From Prauserella halophila (GTDB lineage Bacteria > Actinomycetota > Actinomycetes > Mycobacteriales > Pseudonocardiaceae), in assembly GCF_024171895.1 (NCBI RefSeq), contig NZ_JAMTCQ010000011.1, positions 186,001-250,000 on the forward strand: 64,000 nucleotides of DNA, given 5' to 3'. Below the pieces are notes generated by a model. The model searched no databases and had not been told where the DNA came from. It worked only from the letters and a program-made list of their open reading frames with translations. Below, in pieces: positions 30,891 to 41,159 of this stretch. How positions within the stretch are numbered: position 1 is the first letter of the stretch; every line of letters begins with the position of its first letter. A program made the translations under genes and the position numbers.

Positions 30891-32711
30891 CTATTCCCGG
30901 TCTTCCGCGGAACCCTTGCGGCGCGCCAGCACCGTGCCGCCGCCGGCGACCACGATCAGCGCGACCGCGCCGATGGCCACCCACGCACCGGTCGGCATGC
31001 CGCCGCCGTCGCCGCCGCCTTCGACGGGCTCTGCGCCGGCGAAGCCCCAGTACCCGCTCTGCTCCATGATCGCGCCCTCGCCCTCGGGCTGGCGCGGGAA
31101 GCCGTCCCACCGGTCGGAGCGGTAGGCCTCGAGCGCCTGCTCGTAGCCGATGATCACACTCGGTGCGGCCTCGTAGTACATCTCCTGGGCCTGCTTGACG
31201 AGCGTGGCCCGCTTGGCGGTGTCCATCTCGGCGAGCTGCCGGCGGTACAGCTCGTCGTAGGCCGGGTCGCAGTAGAACGCGCTGCTGTTGCTGTTGCCCT
31301 CCGACGTGGGCAGCGCGTCGCACGTCTGCTTCGCGAGGATGTAGTCCGGGTCGGGGCTCGTACCCCAGCCGGACAGCGCGAGGTCGTAATCGGCGGCGGT
31401 CGTCTGCTCGTCCACCTGGTTGTCGGACACCAGATTCTTCGTGACACGGATGCCGACGTCGCCGAGCCAGCCCGCGATGAAGTCGGCCGCGCGGACGTCG
31501 AAGTCCTCACTGGAGCGCCCGGTCAGACGCAGTTCGAGGGGGTCGCCGCTGTCGTCGCGCCGGACGCCGTCGGGTCCCTTCTCGTAGCCGGCCTCGTCCA
31601 GCATCCGGTTCGCACGGTCCGGATCGAACGTGTACCTGTCCTCGTCGGACGGTTCGTAGTGGTACTTCTCGTAGATCGGCGGAACGAGGCCGCCGGGCAG
31701 TTGGCCGTATCCACCCAGCACACGGTCGACGAGCGTCTCCGGGTCGATCGCGTAGGCGATCGCCTGGCGCACCTTCTGCTCCCGCAGCGCCGGGTGGCCG
31801 TTGCCGATCCGGTCGCCGGCCTGGTTCTCGGCGCCCGGGTTGATCATGAGCTCGCTGAACCGGCGCCCGTTGGCGGAGTTCGTCGTGACGCCGTCGGTAC
31901 CTTCCAGCGTCTCGAACTGTGCCGGCGTGAGGCGGTTGACGAAATCGACCTCTCCGCTCTGCAACGCCGAGACCGCGGCGTCGGCGTTCTCGAACCGGAT
32001 GAACTGCAGTTCGTCGACCGCGACCTCGCCGCGCCAGAAATGCTCGTTCGCCTCGAGCTTGACGAAGCGGTTCGGCTGGTACTCGCCGATCACGAACGGG
32101 CCGCTGCCCACGCCGACGAATTCGAGGGTGTCGGTTCTCGGGGCGGAGAAGTCCTCCACCCCGGACCAGATGTGCTCGGGCACGATCGGGATGTCGAGCG
32201 CGGTCATGCTCGCCTGCGGCTCGGAGGTCCGGACCTTCACGGTGTCCTCGTCGGGCGCGGTGACCTCCTCGAAGTTCTCGACGTAGCTGCCGTTGGCCTC
32301 CGCGGCCACCGGGTCGTTCATGATCTTCTCGAAGGTGTACTTCACGTCTTCGGACGTGACGTCCTTACCGTCGGACCACGTCAGATCCGGATTGATCGTG
32401 TACGTCCACGTCAGGCCGTCCTCGGACGACTCCCACCCCGAGGCCACACCCGGGGTGGGCGTGGCGTCCTCGGCGGACGGCGGAGTCATGAACTCCCACG
32501 TCATCCGGCCGATCATCGCGCTGGAGGAGAAGCTCGCGGTGAACGGGTTGAGGTGATCGATCTCCTGTACCAACGCGACACGGAGCACCGACTCGTCACC
32601 GTCGTCGGTTTCCTGCGCACCGGCGGCGGGGGTGAACGGCCCCGCGACCAGCAGGGGCGTCAGGAGGGCGGCGAATACGGCTCGGCCACGCCGAGAACGA
32701 CTGAATCGCAC
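30891..32711 (-). CDS. Peptide-binding protein of ABC transporter (SBP family 5)
   Basis: 606 residues, GTG start with GAGGTG upstream. A Sec signal peptide (AVFAALLTPLLVAGPFTPAAGAQ) lacks a lipobox cysteine. The SBP_bac_5 domain follows (LNPFTASFSSSAMIGRMTWEFM, LTWTYTINPDLTWSDGKDVTSEDVKYTFEKI, KVRQAIAYAIDPETLVDRVLGG). Instead of a lipid anchor it ends with a Gly-rich linker, a membrane helix (TGAWVAIGAVALIVVAGGGTVL) and a short basic tail, so it is held by its C-terminus. First gene of the dipeptide operon. Confidence 0.93.
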   Translation of the reverse strand: MRFSRSRRGRAVFAALLTPLLVAGPFTPAAGAQETDDGDESVLRVALVQEIDHLNPFTASFSSSAMIGRMTWEFMTPPSAEDATPTPGVASGWESSEDGLTWTYTINPDLTWSDGKDVTSEDVKYTFEKIMNDPVAAEANGSYVENFEEVTAPDEDTVKVRTSEPQASMTALDIPIVPEHIWSGVEDFSAPRTDTLEFVGVGSGPFVIGEYQPNRFVKLEANEHFWRGEVAVDELQFIRFENADAAVSALQSGEVDFVNRLTPAQFETLEGTDGVTTNSANGRRFSELMINPGAENQAGDRIGNGHPALREQKVRQAIAYAIDPETLVDRVLGGYGQLPGGLVPPIYEKYHYEPSDEDRYTFDPDRANRMLDEAGYEKGPDGVRRDDSGDPLELRLTGRSSEDFDVRAADFIAGWLGDVGIRVTKNLVSDNQVDEQTTAADYDLALSGWGTSPDPDYILAKQTCDALPTSEGNSNSSAFYCDPAYDELYRRQLAEMDTAKRATLVKQAQEMYYEAAPSVIIGYEQALEAYRSDRWDGFPRQPEGEGAIMEQSGYWGFAGAEPVEGGGDGGGMPTGAWVAIGAVALIVVAGGGTVLARRKGSAEDRE

Positions 32712-32924
32712 TGTTGCACCTCGTTATCACCGGAGGGTTGCTGTTTTTGCCGGAGGGTTGTCGTGGGAGGGAGTTGTTTGTGGAGGATTTGCCCGAAGCG
32801 GGAAAGTAACCACTCCCACGAATGTGCTGTCAACGATTTCCACACGGGTTGCCCAGCGGAAGCAGACGGAAGTAGGAAAGCCGTCCCGGAACCGTTCCGG
32901 CGCGGCACTCGACGCGCTGGTGCG

Positions 32925-33308
32925 TCAGTGCGGGGCCAGGCCGCGCCGGATGAGCGCCTCCTCCAGCTCGAGGCGTGCGATGTCGCGGTCGAGTCCGGTG
33001 GTGTCGTGGAGCCGGTCGCACGGGACGTCGGCGATGGCGCAGGCCTCGGCCAGCACCGCGTCGTAGCGGGCACAGGCCTTGCTCCACCGGGAACGGGACG
33101 CGTCGGAATCGAGGTCCTCGAGGTCGCGGTGGGCGCGGCGCAGGTCGGCGGCCACCACCTCGACGGCACGGCGGCGCGGGAACCAGCCTCCGGCCGCCCG
33201 GTGCCGGAGGGCGGCCCGCCGGGCCGCTCCCGGCAGCCACAGGATGAGCAGGACCACGATCGTCGGCGCAACGAAGATCGCAGCGTGCACCAGCACGCCG
33301 GCAGGCAT
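32925..33308 (-). CDS. Small membrane-anchored hypothetical protein
   Basis: 127 residues from ATG 33308. One N-terminal membrane helix (LVHAAIFVAPTIVVLLILWLP) precedes a basic stretch (RRAALRHRAAGGWFPRRR) and a cytoplasmic helical domain (AHRDLEDLDSDASRSRWSKACARYDAVLAEACAIAD ... IARLELEEALIRRG). No family recognised. It is divergent from the M55 aminopeptidase with 85 bases between. Confidence 0.7.
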   Translation of the reverse strand: MPAGVLVHAAIFVAPTIVVLLILWLPGAARRAALRHRAAGGWFPRRRAVEVVAADLRRAHRDLEDLDSDASRSRWSKACARYDAVLAEACAIADVPCDRLHDTTGLDRDIARLELEEALIRRGLAPH

Positions 33309-33393
33309 GCTCCAGGATAGGCCGATTCGCGCCGAATCCGACACCGCGGACGGCATGATCCTTTCGCGTCCGTCGGCGTCGTAGCCTGTGCCC

Positions 33394-34266
33394 ATGACAC
33401 AGCCTGTGCCCGCGAACGAGTCCGGCCGCACCGCGGGGCCGAGCGTCCTGATCTCCGCCGACATGGAAGGCGTCACCGGCGTCACGTGGACCGACGACGT
33501 CGTACCCGGGACCGAACAATGGCAGCGGTTCCGCACGATGCTGACCGGCGACGTGAACGCCACGGTCGCCGGGGCGTGCGCAGGCGGAGCCGGCGGAGTC
33601 CTCGTCAACGAGGCGCATCTGTCGCAGCGGAATCTGCTCTTGGAAGACCTCGACACCCGCGCGCGGCTGCTGACCGGCAGGCACAAGCCCCTGTCCATGA
33701 TGGAGGGCATCGATTCCGGTGTGGACGGCGCGGTCCTGCTCGGTTATCACGCGGGATCCGGCTGTGAGGGCGTGCTGTCGCACACCTATCTGCCCGCGCA
33801 CATCACGGGCGTGTGGCTCGACGAAGCGCCCGCCAGCGAAGGCAGGCTCAACACGGCGCTGGCGGCCGAGTACGGGGTGCCGATCCTCGTGGTCACCGGC
33901 GACGACCGGGCGTGTGCCGATGCCGCCGAGTACGCGCGCGAGGCCGAGCACGTCGTCGTCAAGGAATGCGTGAGCCGCTACGCCGCGGTGTGCGACCCGC
34001 CGTCGGTCACCGCAGCCCGGATCGCCGAAGCCGCCGAGCGGTCGATGCGCCGTGCGGGACGGGCCGAACCGGTCGTCTCCCGGCACCGGATCGAGATCGA
34101 GTTCGACGCCAGCCATCTCGCACAGGCCGCCGCCGCGGTGCCGACCGTGGCCGAGACCGGACTGCGGCGGATCGCGTTCGAGGCCGAGACGATGACCGAG
34201 GCGATGAAGGCGTTCAAGGTCGTCACCTCGATCGCCGACGGCGCGGTGCAGGGCAAGTACGGCTGA
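33394..34266 (+). CDS. D-aminopeptidase, M55 family (DppA-like)
   Basis: 290 residues. The zinc ligands and catalytic residues of the DppA fold are in place: D23 and E25 in SADMEG, H75 (EAHLS), H119 (GYHAGSG), H130 (LSHTYL) and E149 (PASEG). Members cleave D-amino-acid peptides such as D-Ala-D-Ala and form ring-shaped decamers. It lies close to a dipeptide ABC operon, which suggests uptake and breakdown of wall-derived D-peptides, although it is on the other strand. Confidence 0.93.
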   Translation: MTQPVPANESGRTAGPSVLISADMEGVTGVTWTDDVVPGTEQWQRFRTMLTGDVNATVAGACAGGAGGVLVNEAHLSQRNLLLEDLDTRARLLTGRHKPLSMMEGIDSGVDGAVLLGYHAGSGCEGVLSHTYLPAHITGVWLDEAPASEGRLNTALAAEYGVPILVVTGDDRACADAAEYAREAEHVVVKECVSRYAAVCDPPSVTAARIAEAAERSMRRAGRAEPVVSRHRIEIEFDASHLAQAAAAVPTVAETGLRRIAFEAETMTEAMKAFKVVTSIADGAVQGKYG

Positions 34267-34273
34267 GGCGGAA

Positions 34274-34311
34274 CGCCCGCTGCGGCCCGGCCGACCGCGC
34301 CGCAGCGGGCG
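34274..34311. terminator. Bidirectional terminator hairpin
   Basis: Perfect 13-base stem (34274-34286 with 34299-34311, loop 12) between the convergent M55 and DUF6069-like genes, 7 bases after the M55 stop. Confidence 0.75.
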
Positions 34312-34320
34312 ACGCACGCG

Positions 34321-34818
34321 TCAGTCGTCGAGTGCCTTGGTGGCCATGCCGGTGACGAGCGAGCCGATGGCGATACCCATGACGACGTACACCAGCGCAC
34401 TGGCGACCTGCACCTCGATGTCGACGGCGATGGTGAACGGCCACACGGCGAACACGACCGTCACGAGGCCGACGATCCAGCCGAGGAACGCCATCGGCCG
34501 CGGTGCGACGAGCAGCAGCAGGTGCGCCAGGGCGGTGGCCAGCAGTGAACCGACGACGCCGAAGCCGGCCAGCCAGACCGCGCCGATGTAGTCGACGGCG
34601 CCGTCGGCGGTGGCCGGAGCGATCACGGGAATGTCGAAGACGCCCGTGACGACCAGGGTGGCGACGACCCCGACCAGCGCGGCGACGAGCGCGGTCGCGG
34701 CCCCGCCCGCCCACAGCGTGCCGGCGTTCACGTGCGGTTTCGCCGAGTCGGAGTGGCGGTAGTCGCCGTACCCGCCGTGGGACTCGTAGCCGTCGGATCC
34801 GTAGTAGCTGCTCACCAT
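34321..34818 (-). CDS. Four-helix membrane protein, DUF6069-like
   Basis: 165 residues. A Tyr/Gly/Ser-rich N-terminus (SSYYGSDGYESHGGYGDYRHSD) precedes four membrane helices (TLWAGGAATALVAALVGVVATLVVTGVF, YIGAVWLAGFGVVGSLLATALAHLLLLVA, FLGWIVGLVTVVFAVWPFTIAV, VASALVYVVMGIAIGSLVTGMA). This helix order fits the actinobacterial DUF6069 group. Function unknown. Confidence 0.8.
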   Translation of the reverse strand: MVSSYYGSDGYESHGGYGDYRHSDSAKPHVNAGTLWAGGAATALVAALVGVVATLVVTGVFDIPVIAPATADGAVDYIGAVWLAGFGVVGSLLATALAHLLLLVAPRPMAFLGWIVGLVTVVFAVWPFTIAVDIEVQVASALVYVVMGIAIGSLVTGMATKALDD

Positions 34819-35043
34819 GACTGACGGTAAACGCAGCGCAGCGATCCCGCGACTCGACGCTGCATCCCATCAGGGGAAGTACTCCATCAGGGGACGTTCA
34901 CGCGGGCCGGCGGCGGTGTCGCCGGGACCCGGCCGCCTGCGGTCTACGGTGTGGCGCGTGGCTCACATCGGTTCCCGTTGCAGGAAGAGCGCCGACGCGT
35001 GCGGAGGTGGTGGCCTCCGTGCGGTGTCCCCGGGACGGTGCCG

Positions 35044-37161
35044 ATGATCGGCCGGGTGCTCGAGACCGGGGTCGACCGGCTCCGCGCCTCGGATCCCGGA
35101 TGGAGCCGAGGCCGCCGCGCACTGTCGGCGGTGCTCGGCATCGGGATCACGGTCTCCGTCCTCGCTGTGCTCGGCCCGCCGTTGCCCGTCGTCCTCGTCG
35201 GCTCGGTCGGCGCGCTGATGGCGGCGTTCACGATCAGCGATCCGGAGCCCGCCGGGCAGGCCGTGTCGCTCGGGCTCGTGCTCGTCGTCGGCTCTCTCGC
35301 GCTGACGTCCGCGAGTCTCGGCCAGGCCGTACCACCGCTCGACAGTGTCGTGTTCGTACTGCTGATCTTCGTGGCGGTCTACGCGCAGCGGTTCGGCCCC
35401 CGCGGCATCGCGCTCGGGTCCGCCCCGTTCTTCCTGTTCTTCTTCGCGATGTTCCTGCAGACGCGGCTCGACCAGGTGCCGATGCTGCTGCTGGCGCTCG
35501 CCGTCGGCCTGGGAGCGAACGCGATCGTGCGTTTCGTGCTGCTGCCGCGCAGGGCGGACCGCGAGTTGCTCGCGGTCCGCCGGTCGTTCCGCACCAGGCT
35601 CAGCGCCTGCGTCGCGGCCACTGCGAACCACCTCGCCGCGGGCGGCACGCAGCGCACCGGCAAGCAGCTCCGCCGCGCAGGCGACCGGCTGCACGAGTCC
35701 GTTCTGCTCATCGAGGACACGATCGGCGACGTCTTCGACGATCCACAGGCGGCAGCGCTGCTGCGGAGGCGGGCGCTGGAGGTCGAACTGGGTGCGCAGT
35801 GGCTCGCGCTCATCACGCGCAGGGTGTGCGGCGAGAACCTCGACGAGGCGGTGCGCGACGACCTGGTCACGCGGCTGCACCGTTTCCGCTCCCTCATCGA
35901 ACGCGATCCGCGTGAACTGCCGATCATCAGCGACACCGAGGAATTCAGCGAACTGCTCGTCAGCGGCAGCAGGCTGGGCGACCGGACCGAGCCCGGTGAC
36001 GACGTGCGCCGGGCGATCGCCGAACTCGCCCTTGCCGATCTGAACGCCCAGCGCATCGCCGAACGCGACTTCTCGGCCGAACCCGAATCACCGGAGGCCG
36101 GCGAGCCGGAACGCACCCGGGTGTTCGCCTACGACAACCAGACCCGCAGTGCCATCCAGGCGGTGCTCGGCGGTGGCCTGGCCGTCATCGGCGGCGAACT
36201 GGTGTCACACCAGCGGTGGTACTGGGCGGTGCTGACCGTGTTCGTCGTCTTCCTCGGCACGTCGAGTGCGGGTGCGACGCTGGTCAAGAGCGCGCGCCGC
36301 GTCGTGGGCACGGTCGTCGGGATCTTCGCGGGCGCCCTGTGCGCCATCACCGTGGCCGGGAACGTGCCCGCGACGATCGTGCTGGTCCTCGTGTGCGTGT
36401 TCGGCATGATGTTCTTCGCACGCACGTCACAGATCGTGATGACGTTCTTCATCACGACCATGCTCGGCCTGCTCTACAGCATCCTCGGCACGTTCAGTAT
36501 CGACGTGCTCGGCGTCCGCCTCGCGGAGACGGCCGTCGGCGCGGTGGCCGGCGTACTGGCGGCCGTCGTGATCGTGCCGGTCCGCACGAGGGCGGTCATG
36601 CTCGACGACGTCGCGACCACGCTCGAGGACCTGCGGGAGTACGTGACGCAGGCCCACACCCTGCTGACCGGTGTGGACAACGTCAACGTCATCGAGTTGT
36701 CGCGCACGCTGGACCGGGACGTCGAACAGGTCCGCGCGGCCGTCGAACCGCTGACCCACCCGATCAGCCTGCGCGCGGCACGCCGCGACTACGGCTGGTA
36801 CGTGCTCGACACCCTCGATGCCGTCGCGTTCCGGGCGCGGCACATCGCGGCCCGTGCCCGGCCGGGCCTGCTCGCGCTCGACGACCGGCTGGGCGGTGTC
36901 GAGACCAGGATCATCCTCAACATCGACACGTTGCTCGACGCCATCCGCTCCCCCGGCTCCCCTGGCCACATCGAACCACCGCCCGGTGACGACATCGTCC
37001 GCCCTGAGGACGAGCCTACGGTCCGGGTCGTGCTCGCGAGTTTCGCGAAGCTCGACGACGCCGTCGGAGCACTCGGAAAAGCGTTCGGCGTCACACCTCG
37101 GCCCGGCTCAATCGGTACAGGTGAGGCGACGCACCCACCGGACGGCGAAACCCCCGGATAG
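35044..37161 (+). CDS. FUSC family (aromatic acid exporter-type) membrane protein
   Basis: 705 residues from ATG 35044; the frame is open further upstream without a ribosome site. Two halves each hold a cluster of membrane helices (residues ~25-170 and ~370-515) with a soluble region after each, the arrangement of FUSC/ArAE-type proteins such as YccS. The second cluster has the FUSC core HQRWYWAVLTVFVVFLGTSSAGATLVKSARRVVGTVVGIFAG. It is 46 bases before mdh. Transported compound unknown. Confidence 0.88.
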   Translation: MIGRVLETGVDRLRASDPGWSRGRRALSAVLGIGITVSVLAVLGPPLPVVLVGSVGALMAAFTISDPEPAGQAVSLGLVLVVGSLALTSASLGQAVPPLDSVVFVLLIFVAVYAQRFGPRGIALGSAPFFLFFFAMFLQTRLDQVPMLLLALAVGLGANAIVRFVLLPRRADRELLAVRRSFRTRLSACVAATANHLAAGGTQRTGKQLRRAGDRLHESVLLIEDTIGDVFDDPQAAALLRRRALEVELGAQWLALITRRVCGENLDEAVRDDLVTRLHRFRSLIERDPRELPIISDTEEFSELLVSGSRLGDRTEPGDDVRRAIAELALADLNAQRIAERDFSAEPESPEAGEPERTRVFAYDNQTRSAIQAVLGGGLAVIGGELVSHQRWYWAVLTVFVVFLGTSSAGATLVKSARRVVGTVVGIFAGALCAITVAGNVPATIVLVLVCVFGMMFFARTSQIVMTFFITTMLGLLYSILGTFSIDVLGVRLAETAVGAVAGVLAAVVIVPVRTRAVMLDDVATTLEDLREYVTQAHTLLTGVDNVNVIELSRTLDRDVEQVRAAVEPLTHPISLRAARRDYGWYVLDTLDAVAFRARHIAARARPGLLALDDRLGGVETRIILNIDTLLDAIRSPGSPGHIEPPPGDDIVRPEDEPTVRVVLASFAKLDDAVGALGKAFGVTPRPGSIGTGEATHPPDGETPG

Positions 37162-37186
37162 CATCCCGGGTACACGCACTGAATGA

Positions 37187-38197
<1,011 letters not shown>

Positions 38198-38213
38198 TCG
38201 CGTCTCCCGCACA

Positions 38214-38249
38214 GGGGCCGCCGGAACGACTCACCGTTCCGGCGGCCCC
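38214..38249 (+). terminator. Rho-independent terminator after mdh
   Basis: Perfect 15-base stem (38214-38228 with 38235-38249, loop of 6) followed by TTTCTCGT, 16 bases beyond the mdh stop. Confidence 0.9.
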
Positions 38250-38359
38250 TTTCTCGTGGTGCGGCTCTCGTTGTGCGGCCGTGTCGAATACCCGGTCACT
38301 CGAGCGCAGAGCTGTTCACTCCAGCGTCGGCAACGGGACGCCGATTCACTGCGACCGGG

Positions 38360-40405
38360 TCATGCGGCGGTCAGGCCCCGGCGTTCGAGCAGCGGCTGCA
38401 GCTGTGGATCACGGCCGCGGAAGGCGCGGAACGCCTCCATCGGGTCGACACTGCCGCCCTTGGCAAGCAGCTCGGTGCGGAACCGATCGCCGTTCTCCCG
38501 CGTCAGCCCGCCGCTGCCACGGAACCACTCCACCGAGTCCGCATCGAGCACCTCGGACCAGATGTAGGAGTAGTAGCCGGCCGAGTAGGCGTTGCTGAAC
38601 ACGTGGGCGAAGTAGGTGCTGCGGTAGCGCGGTGGAACGGTCGCCAGCGCCACGCCCGCCTTCTGCAACGCCTCGGCCTCGAACCGGTCGGCATCCGCCA
38701 CCTCGGCATCCGCGCCGAGCGTGTGCCACGCGAGGTCGAGCAACGCGGCCGCGAGGTACTCCGTGGTGCGGAACCCTTCGCCGTACCGGCTCGCCTCCTC
38801 CAGCTTCGCCGCCGTCTCCTGCGGCAGCGGCTCACCGGTGCGGTGGTGGCGCGCGTAGTTCGCCAGCACCTCCGGCCACAACGCCCACATCTCGTTGACC
38901 TGCGACGGGAACTCGACGAAGTCGCGCGGCACGTTCGTGCCCTCCAGCGACTGGTACTCCACATCGGACACCAGTCCGTGCAGGGCGTGACCGAACTCGT
39001 GGAAAAGCGTGATCACCTCGTCGTAGGTCAGCAGCGCCGGCTCACCCTCCGGCGGCTTGGTGATGTTCAAGTTGTTCACCACGACCGGACGCTGCCCCAG
39101 CAGCCGCGACTGCTCGACGAGATTGTTCATCCACGCCCCGCCCCGCTTGGCGTCCCGCGTGAAGTAGTCGCCCAGATACAGGCCGAGCGCCTCGCCGTCG
39201 GCGTCGAACACCTCCCACACCCGCACGTCCGGGTGGTAGCCGGACAGGTCCCGCCGCTCGGCGAACGTGAGCCCGTAGAGCTTGCCCGCGGCATGGAACA
39301 CACCGTCGACCAGCACCCGCTCCAGCTCGAAGTACGGCCGCAGCGCGGCCTCGTCGATGTCGTACTTGCGCTTGCGGACCCGCTCGGCGTAATAGGCCCA
39401 GTCCCAGGGCTGCAATTCGCCCTCGATGCCGTCGGCGGTCAGCTCCTCCTGCAGCTCGGCGGCTTCGGCGTTCGCGTTGACGACCGCGGCCGGTGCCAGC
39501 CGCTCCAGCATGGACACCGCGGCATCGGACGACCCGGCGGTCTGATCCTCGATCATGTACGCCGCGTGGTGCGGGTAGCCGAGCACGGCTGCGCGCTCGG
39601 CCCGCAACCGCACGATCGTCGTCAGGACGTCCTTGTTGTCGTGGTCGTTACCCCGCCCGGCCCGCGAGACCGAGGCGCGGAAGACCCGCTTGCGCAACTC
39701 CCGGTTCTCCAGCGAAGCCAGTACCGGCTGGGCCGACGGCAGCACGAGTGTCAGCAGGTACTTGCCGTCCTCACCCCGCGCGGTGGCCGCCTCGGCCGCC
39801 GCGGCGATCGCGTCCTCGGACAGGCCCGCCAGTTCGTCACGTGTGGACACCAGCACGGCCAACTCGTTGGTGTCGGCCAGCAAGTTGTCCTGGAACCGGG
39901 TCTCCAGCCGCGACAACTCCTCGTTCAGCTCCCGCAGCCGCGTCTGCTTGTCGTCGGCCAGGTCCGCACCGGCACGGCGGAACGCGATGTGGGTGCGGTG
40001 CAGCAACCAGTCCTGCTCGGGGGTGAGGTCGAGCTCCTCCCGCCGGGCGTGCACCGCGTCGACGCGAGCGAACAACGCGGCGTTGAGGTGGATCTCGTCC
40101 GAATGGACCGCCAGCCGCGGAGCCACCTCGGTCTGCACCTCCCGGCGCGCATCCGTGGCATCGGCCGCGGTCAGGTTGAACAGGATCTGGGACACGCGGT
40201 GCAGCAACTGTCCCGAACACTCGAGCGCGACGATCGTGTTCTCGAACGTCGGCGGCTCCGGATCACCGGCGATCGCCCCGATCTCCGCCCGGTGCTCGGC
40301 CAGCGCCGTCTCGAAGGCAGGCAGGAAATGCTCGTCGGAGATGCGATCGAACGGCGGCAGCCCGTACGGCAGGTCGCTCGGCGCCAGCAGCGGGTTGTCG
40401 GTCAC
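38360..40405 (-). CDS. M3 family metallopeptidase (Dcp/oligopeptidase A type)
   Basis: 681 residues. The zinc site is HEFGHALH (H469, E470, H473) with the third ligand expected in the following VEYQSLEGTNVPRDFVEFPSQVNEMW stretch. N-terminal NPLLAPSDLPYGLPPFDRISDEHFLPAFETALAEH is typical of peptidyl-dipeptidase Dcp. A cytoplasmic enzyme for final peptide breakdown. GTG 40405 overlaps the phosphatase stop (GTGA), so it is the last gene of the uppP-phosphatase run. Confidence 0.95.
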   Translation of the reverse strand: MTDNPLLAPSDLPYGLPPFDRISDEHFLPAFETALAEHRAEIGAIAGDPEPPTFENTIVALECSGQLLHRVSQILFNLTAADATDARREVQTEVAPRLAVHSDEIHLNAALFARVDAVHARREELDLTPEQDWLLHRTHIAFRRAGADLADDKQTRLRELNEELSRLETRFQDNLLADTNELAVLVSTRDELAGLSEDAIAAAAEAATARGEDGKYLLTLVLPSAQPVLASLENRELRKRVFRASVSRAGRGNDHDNKDVLTTIVRLRAERAAVLGYPHHAAYMIEDQTAGSSDAAVSMLERLAPAAVVNANAEAAELQEELTADGIEGELQPWDWAYYAERVRKRKYDIDEAALRPYFELERVLVDGVFHAAGKLYGLTFAERRDLSGYHPDVRVWEVFDADGEALGLYLGDYFTRDAKRGGAWMNNLVEQSRLLGQRPVVVNNLNITKPPEGEPALLTYDEVITLFHEFGHALHGLVSDVEYQSLEGTNVPRDFVEFPSQVNEMWALWPEVLANYARHHRTGEPLPQETAAKLEEASRYGEGFRTTEYLAAALLDLAWHTLGADAEVADADRFEAEALQKAGVALATVPPRYRSTYFAHVFSNAYSAGYYSYIWSEVLDADSVEWFRGSGGLTRENGDRFRTELLAKGGSVDPMEAFRAFRGRDPQLQPLLERRGLTAA

Positions 40406-41127
40406 GCGTTGTCCTTTCGTCCAGTGGTGCCGCCGGGAACGGCGTCGGAAGTGCCCGCGCTCCTCCCGCGCCTGCGGCCGCGCTTGGTGGGTTTCGGGGG
40501 AACGACGCCGCTGAGATCGCCCGCGTTGTCGTTGATGCGCACCACGAACGGCCGGGTCTCGCTGTAGCGCACGACCGACAGCGAACCCGGGTCGACGACG
40601 ATGCGCTGAAACCCGTCGAGATGCTGGCCGAGCGCATCGGCGAGGATCGACTTGATCACGTCGCCGTGGCTGCACAGCGCCCACACGACGTGCTCACCGT
40701 GCTCGGCGGTCAGCCGCGCGTCATGCTCGCGCACGGCCGCCACCGCGCGGGCCTGCACGCCGGCCAGACCCTCCCCACCGGGAAACACGGCCGCCGACGG
40801 GTGGTCCTGCACGACCCGCCACAGCGGCTCCTTCGCCAGCGTCTTCAGCTCCCGGCCGGTCCAGTCGCCGTAGTCCACTTCGGATAACCGCGACTCGGCC
40901 ACCCGCGTGAGCCCGCGCGCCTTCGCGAGCGGTTCGAGCGTCTGCTTGCACCGCAGCAACGGCGACGACACGAGCGCGGCCAGCGGCACGTCCGCGAGAC
41001 GGTCCACCAGCTGCTGTGCCTGCCCGCGCCCCGTGTCGTCCAGTCCGACCCTCGGCATGCGCCCGGCGAGCACGCCCGAGCCGTTGGCGCTCGACCGGCC
41101 GTGCCGCAACAGAATGACGGTTCCCAC
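40402..41127 (-). CDS. Histidine phosphatase family protein, MSMEG_4193 type
   Basis: 241 residues. RHGRS (catalytic His near residue 8), VSSPLLRCKQT, the acid/base Glu in LSEVDYGDWTGREL and the late CSHGDVIKSILADALG (second His) define the phosphoglycerate-mutase-like fold. The C-terminal tail is basic (KPTKRGRRRGRS). Start is GTG 41127 (family proteins begin xTVILLRHG); GTG 41136 is an alternative. It is coupled to the M3 peptidase and follows uppP, as in mycobacteria where this phosphatase sits beside uppP. Confidence 0.9.
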   Translation of the reverse strand: MGTVILLRHGRSSANGSGVLAGRMPRVGLDDTGRGQAQQLVDRLADVPLAALVSSPLLRCKQTLEPLAKARGLTRVAESRLSEVDYGDWTGRELKTLAKEPLWRVVQDHPSAAVFPGGEGLAGVQARAVAAVREHDARLTAEHGEHVVWALCSHGDVIKSILADALGQHLDGFQRIVVDPGSLSVVRYSETRPFVVRINDNAGDLSGVVPPKPTKRGRRRGRSAGTSDAVPGGTTGRKDNA

Positions 41128-41159
41128 GCCCGTCACCCTACGCCGACACCACCTGTCGA

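Noticed and set aside
30795-33320. 841-codon plus-strand frame opposite the peptide-binding protein
   Set aside because: Gly/Arg/Val-rich shadow typical of high-GC antisense frames; the minus-strand binding protein has clear domains and a signal peptide.
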